Source: a virus. From it: a stretch of DNA of 64,000 nt. The stretch covers positions 1 to 64,000 of the IMG/VR virus record IMGVR_UViG_3300032235_000428; one strand, given 5' to 3'. Under the pieces are notes generated by a model. The model was not told the origin of the DNA. It ran no database searches and saw only the letters and a program-made list of their open reading frames with translations. Of the stretch, positions 7,251 through 14,659 are shown one piece after another (the first letter of the stretch is position 1; each line of letters starts with the position of its first letter). Position numbers and translations under genes: made by a program.

Positions 7251-8963
7251 TTAAACAGCCATCCTACTGAAACTTTTAATTTTTTCGAATTTAACAACAT
7301 TTGTAAATTTGTCTCTCATACCCTCTTTATGGGATATAACAAAAATGTTAGCATCTTTGATTATAAATCTAATGATTTTTAAGAAATCATCAGTTCCAAA
7401 TCCATCGAGAGAAGAATCAAAAGTCTCATCAAAAATAATAAGATTACAATTAAGAGAATTTTTTATTTTTGCAATTTCTCTCCAGGTAAAAAGAAGAGCG
7501 AGGTCAATTCTCATTTTTTCACCTTCACTAAAAGAACTATAAGAAAAGTCTTCGTGAATGGGGGATTTAATAGATTCGTTAAACTCTTCGTCTAATGAGA
7601 AGTTGATATAGAAATCCATCATCTGTAGATATCTATTAACTTGCTGATTAATTAGAGGTAGATATTTTTTGATGATCTTGGTTTTAACTCCCCCATCTTT
7701 CAATAAACCATAGACAAAATCATAATAATTAATTTGTTCTTTTTTAGTTTCTGCCTCCTTAAAAGTTACTTCAAGTTGTTCCCTAAATTCTTCTAATTTC
7801 TCATGTTCAGTATTTCTATTCTTAAGTTGATTGGTAACAGTTTGAATTTCGTGTTCAAGTTCTCCGATTTGTTTTTGGCATCCAGAGATCCTAGTATTGT
7901 TTTGAGAAATTTCATTTGCGAGTTTAGTAACCTCTTTAGAAAGGGCGATAAATTGACGCTCTCGCTCTTCTTCTTCTTTAATTGTTTCTTCTAGTTCTTT
8001 ATAACCAGATTGCAACTCCTTTGCTTTATTTTGAGCGTCTACTATTCTATTTAATCTAAACTCTTCTTCTATATTTTGCGTACAGGTTGGGCAAACCGTA
8101 TTCTCAGTAAAAAACTTATGCTCCTCGGTAATGGTTGTTACTTTCTGAGAGATTTTTCCTTTAAGGTTTCCTAACTTACGTAGTTTTTCAGTTGCTCCAG
8201 TATAAGTTTTTAAATGCTCTTGCAGTTGTTCAATCTCATGATTTTTACTCTCATTCACACCAATTAAAGTATTTTCTTCATCAACAAGTTGTTGTATTTT
8301 TTCCTGCTTATTTTTAATATTATCTTTTCCTCGATTTTCTAACTCTTCGATAAAGTTTTTCTGCATTTTAACTTTATCTTCTAAAGATTCTTGCTTTAAA
8401 TTAAAAGTTTTGATAGTATCTTTAGTTTCCCTAATCTTTTCCTTTAAGACAGAATTCATAGAAGAAAATATTTTAATATCAAGCAAATCTTCAATTACTT
8501 CTCTACGATTAGATGTAGACAATTGCATAAATGGAACAAAACTGCTACTTCCAAGAATAACGATTTGTGTAAATGATTTGTAATTCATTTTCAAAACATT
8601 TTGCTCAAACCATTTTTGCTGATCGATTGCAGCAGCATCCTGATTTAAAAGAGTTCCATTTCTATAAATTTCAAAAATAGATGGTTTAATTCCACGTACA
8701 ACTTTCCAATTATTAGTACCTACAGTAAATTCAACTTCAACCAGACAATCCTTTTCATTAATGGAATTAACTAATTGTGGTTTATTAACACCACGAAAAG
8801 ACTTACCAAAAAGAGAAAAGGTAAGAGCATCTAACATGGTACTTTTCCCAGCACCATTATTACCAATAATTAAAGTAGTATCTGAATTAGTAAATAAAAT
8901 TTCAGTAAACTGATTGCCAGTGCTTAAAAAATTCTTATATCTAATCTTCTCAAATAAAATCAT
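7251..8963 (-). CDS. gp46: gp46 recombination endonuclease subunit (SbcC/Rad50-like)
   Basis: A 570-residue SMC-like ATPase, near T4 gp46 (560). Walker A GNNGAGKST lies at residues 34-42. A long coiled coil (about 170-450) is interrupted by the zinc hook CPTC at 291-294. The C-terminal signature FSEGEKMRIDLAL and Walker B LIIFDETFDSSLD follow. With gp47 it forms the Mre11/Rad50-type nuclease that resects DNA ends for recombination-dependent replication and degrades host DNA. Its start at 8963 overlaps the end of the DUF3110-like gene by 14 bases. A 75-base gap without a gene follows its stop. Confidence 0.97.
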   Translation of the reverse strand: MILFEKIRYKNFLSTGNQFTEILFTNSDTTLIIGNNGAGKSTMLDALTFSLFGKSFRGVNKPQLVNSINEKDCLVEVEFTVGTNNWKVVRGIKPSIFEIYRNGTLLNQDAAAIDQQKWFEQNVLKMNYKSFTQIVILGSSSFVPFMQLSTSNRREVIEDLLDIKIFSSMNSVLKEKIRETKDTIKTFNLKQESLEDKVKMQKNFIEELENRGKDNIKNKQEKIQQLVDEENTLIGVNESKNHEIEQLQEHLKTYTGATEKLRKLGNLKGKISQKVTTITEEHKFFTENTVCPTCTQNIEEEFRLNRIVDAQNKAKELQSGYKELEETIKEEEERERQFIALSKEVTKLANEISQNNTRISGCQKQIGELEHEIQTVTNQLKNRNTEHEKLEEFREQLEVTFKEAETKKEQINYYDFVYGLLKDGGVKTKIIKKYLPLINQQVNRYLQMMDFYINFSLDEEFNESIKSPIHEDFSYSSFSEGEKMRIDLALLFTWREIAKIKNSLNCNLIIFDETFDSSLDGFGTDDFLKIIRFIIKDANIFVISHKEGMRDKFTNVVKFEKIKSFSRMAV

Positions 8964-9219
8964 TTTCTTGTGGTGGAATTACGAGGTCATTTGCGGTAAT
9001 TATAGCATATTGATACCCATGCATTTCACAGGTCTTTAGAATCATTTCATCTTCTATATCAATAACATGCATTGTTGGATAGTCCATTTCCTCTAACATC
9101 ATAGCAAATCTAACAGCATCATCCTCTTGCTCAAATAGATAAAGAATTTGATTTCCTTCTTCATCCACAACAGAATAAGCACCTTCTTCTTCTTTGCCTT
9201 CGATTGTTAGTATGTGCAT
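8950..9219 (-). CDS. DUF3110-like small protein between gp47 and gp46
   Basis: An 89-residue acidic protein (MHILTIEGKEEEGAYSVVDE, LYLFEQEDDAVRFAMMLEEMDYP). The block LFEQEDDAVRFAMMLE resembles DUF3110, a small family common in cyanobacteria, whose typical core is VLMFEDEDDATRYA. Function is unknown. The gene lies between gp47 and gp46, starting two bases after the gp47 stop and overlapping the gp46 start. Co-translation with both nuclease subunits suggests it may regulate them, by inference. A cyanobacterial family inside the phage core recombination operon supports a cyanobacterial host. Confidence 0.78.
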   Translation of the reverse strand: MHILTIEGKEEEGAYSVVDEEGNQILYLFEQEDDAVRFAMMLEEMDYPTMHVIDIEDEMILKTCEMHGYQYAIITANDLVIPPQENDFI

Positions 9220-9220
9220 T

Positions 9221-10261
9221 TTAGACTAACTCACACGCTTCTTTGTAAATACCTTGAATAAGTTTTTGAATAACATTCTTATCTAAGTTTGTTTCAAACT
9301 CTTCAACATATCTATTTAATATAGAAATTGTGTCTTCTGTTTCCAATTCTTCAATTTCAAAGTTTTCTTGGAAATTAAAATTTTCAATAATCTTTAATTC
9401 AAATATGTTTGATGCATATAACTTATCCAAAAATTTATCAAACTTTTTAGGATCTGTTTTTTTCTTAACGATAAGTTTTACTATTTTATTTTCATATGGA
9501 CGAGCATCAAATGTTTGATGATCACTATCATCATAAAAAATAGAATAAAACATTCTATATGGATTATCAATAGGAGTTAATTCTAATGTTTCAGTATCAA
9601 ATAAATGAAATCCCCTAGTGTCGTTATAATCATTTGAATATATTTCGTAAGGATTTCCTAGATAAAATATTGTGCCATCATTAGATCTGGTATGATAGTG
9701 TCCAGAAAATACCCTATCAAATTTCTGAAAAATACTACTATCATGTCCAGTAGTCATAGTGTGACCACGATATGCAGAAAATCCATTAAGTTCTAAATGC
9801 CCCATGGCAATTTTAGATTTACTATTTTTAATTACATCAAATGTATTATTTTGATTTTCCGAATTAATCCAAGGAATAAAAAGAATATTTTCTTTACCAA
9901 TCTTAATATGTTCAGGATTAGATATCACCCTGACATTCTTATACTCTCGTAGAAGTAAATCTACAGCATTAATATCATTCGTATTTTTATAATAAGCAGT
10001 ATGATTACCAACAACAGTGTAAACCGTACACCCCAGCGAATTTAATCTGTCGTAATAATTATTTTTTGCCCACGCAAGAGCAGAAAAATCAATACCCTTG
10101 CGACTATCAAATGTATCTCCCATGTCAATAACCGTAGTAATTCCTTCCCTTTCTAATGTGGGAAAAAATACATCATTATAAAAACTCAAAAAATAATCAT
10201 GGAATACTTTTGAGTTTTTACGTGCTCCAAAATGTTGGTCGGTTATTACAGCAACACGCAT
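9221..10261 (-). CDS. gp47: gp47 recombination endonuclease subunit (SbcD/Mre11-like)
   Basis: A 346-residue metallophosphoesterase, close to T4 gp47 (339). Motifs in order: DQHFG near residue 8, MGDTFDS near 45, VVGNHTAYY near 82, MGHLELNG and GHYHTRS further on. These bind the two metal ions of Mre11-type nucleases. A TTG at 10264 could extend the frame by one codon. I choose the ATG at 10261 because it forms an ATGA overlap with the gp55 stop. It is the partner of gp46. Confidence 0.97.
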   Translation of the reverse strand: MRVAVITDQHFGARKNSKVFHDYFLSFYNDVFFPTLEREGITTVIDMGDTFDSRKGIDFSALAWAKNNYYDRLNSLGCTVYTVVGNHTAYYKNTNDINAVDLLLREYKNVRVISNPEHIKIGKENILFIPWINSENQNNTFDVIKNSKSKIAMGHLELNGFSAYRGHTMTTGHDSSIFQKFDRVFSGHYHTRSNDGTIFYLGNPYEIYSNDYNDTRGFHLFDTETLELTPIDNPYRMFYSIFYDDSDHQTFDARPYENKIVKLIVKKKTDPKKFDKFLDKLYASNIFELKIIENFNFQENFEIEELETEDTISILNRYVEEFETNLDKNVIQKLIQGIYKEACELV

Positions 10262-10758
10262 CAATACCTCAGTTTAGAATGAACATTATCTTTGATACTA
10301 TTATAGTCAGAATAATTGCTTCCGTCAATAGTATTATCATCACAAAAAACTTCGTCAAATCCAGTCTTTTCTAGAATTTTATTCTTAATCTCTAACTGCT
10401 TTTTCTCTTTTTGAATTCTTCTCAGAAAAGCGTAGTGAATAATTTGAGTAAAATAAGCAAAAGGATTTTGAGATTTCTCTGGATTAAAATTATGAATATA
10501 TTGAACACAATTTTCAATACCATCAGAAATCATATCATCTTTGAAAATATAATTAACAAAGTTTGGTTTAAATGAAAGGTGAGTAGCAATCTTTAAAAAG
10601 CATTCACCCAGATAATTGGTAATCCTTGGTTTTGGGTCACCTCTCTCCTGTGCTTCTACAATTTCTTTTTTATACTGAATTAAAGCAGCAAGAAAGTCCT
10701 TATTATTAACGTAGTGTACTGACCTTTTTCTTTTAGTCATTGCTGAGGTGGTAATCAT
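10261..10758 (-). CDS. gp55: gp55 RNA polymerase sigma factor for late transcription
   Basis: A 165-residue protein, T4 gp55 being 185. Core features are KPRITNYLGECFLKIATHLSFKPNFVNY and GIENCVQYIHNFNPEKSQNPFAYFTQIIHYAFLRRIQKEKKQ, the sigma-2-like segment of the gp55 family. It directs host RNA polymerase to NATAAATA-type late promoters; thirteen such boxes occur in this window. Two starts are possible, ATG at 10758 or MTKRKRS at 10740; neither has a clear Shine-Dalgarno. A sigma70-like promoter lies directly upstream, so this gene is likely read by unmodified host polymerase before the late phase. Confidence 0.93.
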   Translation of the reverse strand: MITTSAMTKRKRSVHYVNNKDFLAALIQYKKEIVEAQERGDPKPRITNYLGECFLKIATHLSFKPNFVNYIFKDDMISDGIENCVQYIHNFNPEKSQNPFAYFTQIIHYAFLRRIQKEKKQLEIKNKILEKTGFDEVFCDDNTIDGSNYSDYNSIKDNVHSKLRY

Positions 10759-10784
10759 TAGAATCTATAATGTAATATGTAGAC

Positions 10785-10813
10785 ATTATAACACTTTAAT
10801 CCCCAAATCACAA
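10785..10813 (-). promoter_or_regulatory. Sigma70-like promoter for gp55
   Basis: On the minus strand, TTGTGA (plus 808-813 of the 10-kb block) and TATAAT (10785-10790) are separated by exactly 17 bases, and the gp55 ATG lies about 27 bases beyond the -10 box. It stands back to back with a promoter on the other strand, the two -35 boxes being 4 bases apart. Confidence 0.7.
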
Positions 10814-10817
10814 ATGC

Positions 10818-10847
10818 TTGACACAACCAGCAGTATTTCGCTATAAT
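10818..10847 (+). promoter_or_regulatory. Consensus sigma70 promoter pointing against all genes (antisense)
   Basis: The plus strand reads TTGACA at 10818-10823, an 18-base spacer, then TATAAT at 10842-10847. Both boxes are perfect matches. Transcription would start near 10854 and run rightwards, antisense to the Sm-like, uvsW and uvsY genes. There is no plausible plus-strand gene for several kilobases. A possible small or antisense RNA is discussed as a finding. Confidence 0.6.
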
Positions 10848-10875
10848 AGGTTTGTTCCCTTTGGAAACTATAATA

Positions 10876-11274
10876 TTAGCTATTATTAAATAGTTTCTCT
10901 AATATCTCTTTAGCATCATTTATATTAGATATATAACCCATTTTACGATTTATCTTTCTTCTAGTACCTGAAGAGCTACTAAAATCTGTAGTGTTTCTAA
11001 TATAACTTTGATACATTGATATCATTTGGATATTTTTAGATTCACTTAGTGTTAATATATCATTCATATTTAATATAAAGATATCTTCTTTACTAGTCTT
11101 TAACCATTGTTCAAGCTTATATCCAGTACCACTTCTGGTTTTTACTTCTGATACAGTTACAGGATTAGTAATTAAAAGTAATGTTTCACCATTTTCATCA
11201 GATGGTGCTACTTTGGCAAAGATCTCTTCACCTGTTTTTAATTTTACTGTGGCATAAAAATCGTCTTCTATCAT
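10876..11274 (-). CDS. Sm-like small protein of cyanophages
   Basis: A 132-residue protein. The N-terminal 45 residues (DFYATVKLKTGEEIFAKVAP, then LLLITNPVTVSEVK) have the strand pattern and KTGxExxAKV turn of an Sm/LSm fold, the family of Hfq and other RNA chaperones. This is a fold impression, not a confirmed match. The C-terminal half is polar and less structured. The start ATG at 11274 overlaps the uvsW stop. It is the last gene before the intergenic promoter pair in front of gp55. Confidence 0.7.
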   Translation of the reverse strand: MIEDDFYATVKLKTGEEIFAKVAPSDENGETLLLITNPVTVSEVKTRSGTGYKLEQWLKTSKEDIFILNMNDILTLSESKNIQMISMYQSYIRNTTDFSSSSGTRRKINRKMGYISNINDAKEILEKLFNNS

Positions 11275-12743
11275 GTTTTTAAATTAATAGTAATTATTTC
11301 GTAATTAAATTTTTCTTCATTATAAATTTTAATTCTTTCAATTAAATGATTTAATGTATAATTTTTTCTTGACTTGTGAGTACAATCATCAGCAATATCA
11401 TAAAGCATTGCTTTTGTTTTGTTTTTTCCCTTTCTAAGAACCCTTCCAATACTTTGTAAATTACGTATTCTAGATTTGCTTGGTGATGCAAATACTACAT
11501 TGTGAAGGTTTCTAATATTTATTCCTGTAGAAAATACACCATAAGAAGCAATAATTATAGCATTTTCTTGTGCCTCAGTAATTTCTCTTACACGTTCTCT
11601 TTCAGCAGTATCAATTCCACCATGAACAAAAAATACTTTGCGACCAGATTGTTTACAATTATCAATTAATTCAAATAATGGTTTACCATGAGATTCAACT
11701 CTAGAAAATAATATTAAAGTATTACCCTTTAAATCTAAAACTAAATTTTTAATAAAATTATTTCTTTTATCATGTGTTATAATAAATTGAACCTCATCTT
11801 CATAAGTTTCAAAAGTCTGAGGAGTATGCTTTAATACAAGACATCTAATATCTAATTTAGATACATGCCCCTTCTCCATTAATTCTGCAGTTCTAGTAAC
11901 TTTATAAGATGGTCCAAATAATCCTTCAAGAACCCATTTATGAGTTTGAGTACCATCTAAAGTTCCAGTAAAACCAAATCTATACTTGGCATGATGTAAT
12001 TTTGTCATTATACTAATGAGGGATTTACTTTTGAATAAGTGTGCCTCATCACCAACTACCACATCAAAGTCTTCAAAAAATCCTCTTTCTAAATTGTAAA
12101 TAGATTGCCATGTAGTAATAGTTACATTGGCATTATTAGTCTTTTCCCTACCAGAATAAATTTTATGGCAATACGATGACGCATCCCAACCATAATCCTC
12201 AAAATCTTTGTACATCTGCTCTACAAGAGATGTCGTTGGAACGACTAAGAGAATTTTTTGTCCTTTGTCTACATAGTACCTCACTAATGAATAAATCATC
12301 AGAGATTTGCCAGATGCAGTGGGGCTTATCAATAATCTTCTATTATGTTTTAAAGCATCGTATACTCCATCAATCTGATAATCTCTCGGAGAATGAGAGC
12401 AAATAGATTTCATATAATCTTTTACACCCTCATATGAAATACCTTCGTTTACTTCAAAAGGTAATCCATAGAATTTATTATCTTCAAATTTGTAGTTGTA
12501 ATTATAATTGTTACAGAAGGAGACGAGTTTATCAAGCAGACCTACGTAGAGTTGTTTGGTCCGCATATCAAATAAATGTATTTCTCCATTCCAATTCTTA
12601 CCTCTATATTGAGGCATGAATTTTGCATTGGGTACTTCAAATTTAAAGTAATCCCTTAATTCATACTCAATATGAGGTTCACATTGTATCTTTAAAAATA
12701 CTTCGTTAGACTTTGAAATTAATAAGTCAAATTTATCAACCAT
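11271..12743 (-). CDS. uvsW: UvsW RNA-DNA and DNA helicase
   Basis: A 490-residue superfamily 2 helicase, T4 UvsW being 503. The N-terminal ~115 residues match the UvsW double-psi-like domain. Then come the Q-like SPRDYQIDGV, Walker A SPTASGKS (140-147), DEAH box (D232-H235), motif III FTGTLDGT and motif VI SIGRVLRKGK near residue 430. It unwinds R-loops and branched intermediates, switching replication from origin-primed to recombination-dependent initiation. Its start overlaps the uvsY stop by 8 bases. Confidence 0.97.
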   Translation of the reverse strand: MVDKFDLLISKSNEVFLKIQCEPHIEYELRDYFKFEVPNAKFMPQYRGKNWNGEIHLFDMRTKQLYVGLLDKLVSFCNNYNYNYKFEDNKFYGLPFEVNEGISYEGVKDYMKSICSHSPRDYQIDGVYDALKHNRRLLISPTASGKSLMIYSLVRYYVDKGQKILLVVPTTSLVEQMYKDFEDYGWDASSYCHKIYSGREKTNNANVTITTWQSIYNLERGFFEDFDVVVGDEAHLFKSKSLISIMTKLHHAKYRFGFTGTLDGTQTHKWVLEGLFGPSYKVTRTAELMEKGHVSKLDIRCLVLKHTPQTFETYEDEVQFIITHDKRNNFIKNLVLDLKGNTLILFSRVESHGKPLFELIDNCKQSGRKVFFVHGGIDTAERERVREITEAQENAIIIASYGVFSTGINIRNLHNVVFASPSKSRIRNLQSIGRVLRKGKNKTKAMLYDIADDCTHKSRKNYTLNHLIERIKIYNEEKFNYEIITINLKT

Positions 12744-13173
12744 ATCCTGCCTGGAATTTTATAAATTCGATGGCATTCTTAATTTGGTAAGTTCTGTTTT
12801 GAATAACCTTAAGAATACTCTCTAAGTAATTTAGGATAGTTTCATAGTAGTCTATTTTTAGACATACCTGAGACAATTTTTCATCGGCATCCAAATACTT
12901 TTGTAGAGTATCTTTGTCCCTTATTTTTTTGGGAAATGGATTTTCGATATAAACTTCTGGATCTGCTTTGCCTGTAAAATATTCGTAGCGTTCGTGCCTA
13001 ATATTCTTTTTTTGTTGCTCTGCTTTCTTTTTTAAAAGAACGATATTATTGTAAATATCAAAATATTTAGCATGTAAAATTGGGATGTTTGTAGATTCTG
13101 TGTGAAGATTATCCATATCAATTTTGGCATCTTCTTCCCACATTTTTTGTATCATGTCAAGATCAATAATCAT
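12736..13173 (-). CDS. uvsY: UvsY recombination mediator
   Basis: A 145-residue, highly charged helical protein, T4 UvsY being 137. It begins MIIDLDMIQKMWEEDAKIDMDNL and has the conserved HAKYFDIYNNIVLLKKKAEQ block near residue 35. UvsY loads UvsX recombinase on gp32-coated single-stranded DNA. It is translationally linked to gp3 before it (overlap 13170-13173) and to uvsW after it, the standard T4-like order. Confidence 0.96.
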   Translation of the reverse strand: MIIDLDMIQKMWEEDAKIDMDNLHTESTNIPILHAKYFDIYNNIVLLKKKAEQQKKNIRHERYEYFTGKADPEVYIENPFPKKIRDKDTLQKYLDADEKLSQVCLKIDYYETILNYLESILKVIQNRTYQIKNAIEFIKFQAGYG

Positions 13174-13733
13174 AAAGGATTTCCTTTCCTGTCTACAATA
13201 TTGTACATAGTATACTTGAAAGAAACTTCAGAAGTAAAGTATTCTTCATCTGGATTTGTGGCATCAAAGGATAATGATGATAAAGTATAAGGAAACATGT
13301 CCCTAAATATCACTTCAAATTGAACATTATTACTACTATTCAATACTTGTAAAGTTCCATCAGAATAGATATTCATTTCTGGAGTTATCTTATTATTGAC
13401 TATCGGTGGATTTTTCTGCAAATTATAAATTTCTGTTAAACTTTCTGGAAATCCCAATCCTCGCATCCAATTTTGTATCTGCATATAGTTCTCTAGATTT
13501 TCATCTACTATAAATTTCAAATTAAAATCATCAAATTCCATTTTATCCCCTGGGATTGGAATATCTCTCAAATAGTTTGGTTGGTTTGCTATACCTAAGG
13601 TAATCCCAGGTATATCTGCAGCATTTGAGAAAAATGAAACTTTTCTGGCTCTATTTAATGTAAATTTAAATCTAACCGATGATAAAAAATTTCTATTTTG
13701 TATCTGATTACTAAATGCATTACCTGTTGCCAT
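13170..13733 (-). CDS. gp3: gp3 tail completion / tail tube terminator
   Basis: A 187-residue protein, T4 gp3 being 176. The central block IPGDKMEFDDFNLKFIVDEN followed by LENYMQIQNWMRGLGFP matches the T4 gp3 pattern IPGxxMEFD...RFLVDENLE...W. The fold is related to the tail tube protein gp19. It caps the end of the finished tail tube. A clear TTTAGGA ribosome site precedes the ATG at 13733. The position between the capsid region and uvsY is usual in cyanophages. It is a structural gene in the same chain as early/middle genes uvsY and uvsW. Confidence 0.85.
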   Translation of the reverse strand: MATGNAFSNQIQNRNFLSSVRFKFTLNRARKVSFFSNAADIPGITLGIANQPNYLRDIPIPGDKMEFDDFNLKFIVDENLENYMQIQNWMRGLGFPESLTEIYNLQKNPPIVNNKITPEMNIYSDGTLQVLNSSNNVQFEVIFRDMFPYTLSSLSFDATNPDEEYFTSEVSFKYTMYNIVDRKGNPL

Positions 13734-13745
13734 TTTGGTACTATC

Positions 13746-14582
13746 CTAAAAATAATTTTTTAACTTTTCTATAAAATAAAGTCCAATATTTTCATATTGC
13801 TCTTTTGTTGGGTGGAAACTATATGGATTTAATATTTTATTTCTTACTGCATAAAAGAAAAAATTAGCATTATTAAAAGATTCATAACTTAATTCATCTT
13901 CTGATAAAATTTGTGGGTTATTTTTTAAATGTAGATCGCACAAATAATATAAAATATCTCTTTTATCTTTATCATATTCTATTAAATTTTTTATTTTTGA
14001 TGTATACTTATGACTATTAAATGTATCAAACCAAATTACTGGTATATTATTAAGATTAAAAAATTGATTCCAAAATAGTACTTCTTTTGTTAATTCATTA
14101 ACTTCATTTTCATAATTGTATGAACATTTATTTATTGTCATCGCCAATCTATCACTATCAAAAATATCTTTTAATCTACTAAAAATTTCCCTAATAGAAC
14201 CTTTGTGTCTATCCTGATTTAAATAGATATCGCAAAATTTATTTTCATCCTCACACCACATATACACTCTTTCTGTTGTAGTTAAACCCCACAAAACAAC
14301 TATATTATCATAGTCAGATTTCAATTTTTTCCATTCATCACTAATAAAAAAATTTCTTGCAGTTTTAAATTGTCTTAAATTACTACTACCACCAACAGAA
14401 AAATTTAAACCTTTTATATCAAAATGTTCTAAAACTAGTTTTCTCCAGGAATTTTCATAACATAATTCATGGGACCATCGTATATTTTCAGTATAATAAC
14501 TTTCACTCATCCCTTCTTTGTACCCAGCACCTATACCATAAGTCCAACTACATCCAAAGGTTATTAATAAAGATTTTTTCAT
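13746..14582 (-). CDS. SGNH/GDSL hydrolase-like protein, accessory gene after the major capsid gene
   Basis: A 278-residue protein. I place the start at 14582 (MKKSLLITFGCSWTYGIG). The frame is open up to 14663, but that part crosses the gp23 terminator. FGCSWTYG (Ser12 the likely nucleophile), FSVGGSSNLRQF near residue 65 and the C-terminal SFHPTKEQYENIG (His257) follow the block I, II and V order of SGNH hydrolases seen in several phages. The usual block V Asp three residues before His is not evident (YSFH). Such enzymes de-esterify lipids or polysaccharides. It has its own late-promoter box, is AT-rich even for this genome and interrupts the gp23-gp3-uvsY order, all signs of a cargo gene. 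Confidence 0.7.
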   Translation of the reverse strand: MKKSLLITFGCSWTYGIGAGYKEGMSESYYTENIRWSHELCYENSWRKLVLEHFDIKGLNFSVGGSSNLRQFKTARNFFISDEWKKLKSDYDNIVVLWGLTTTERVYMWCEDENKFCDIYLNQDRHKGSIREIFSRLKDIFDSDRLAMTINKCSYNYENEVNELTKEVLFWNQFFNLNNIPVIWFDTFNSHKYTSKIKNLIEYDKDKRDILYYLCDLHLKNNPQILSEDELSYESFNNANFFFYAVRNKILNPYSFHPTKEQYENIGLYFIEKLKNYF

Positions 14583-14602
14583 TATATTATTGTAATAAAA
14601 AT

Positions 14603-14610
14603 TATTTATT
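14603..14610 (-). promoter_or_regulatory. Late-promoter box for the SGNH-like gene
   Basis: The minus strand reads AATAAATA, matching the T4-like late consensus NATAAATA. It abuts the poly-T of the gp23 terminator and lies 21 bases before the ATG at 14582. Confidence 0.6.
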
Positions 14611-14640
14611 AAAAAAGGGGGGCCTTTTGGACCCCCCGAA
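14611..14640 (-). terminator. Rho-independent terminator after gp23
   Basis: On the minus strand GGGGGGTCC, an AAAA loop, then GGCCCCCC and TTTTTT form a very GC-rich hairpin with one bulged base and a U tract, about 20 bases after the gp23 stop. Confidence 0.9.
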
Positions 14641-14659
14641 TAAACGATGTAACCAGATA

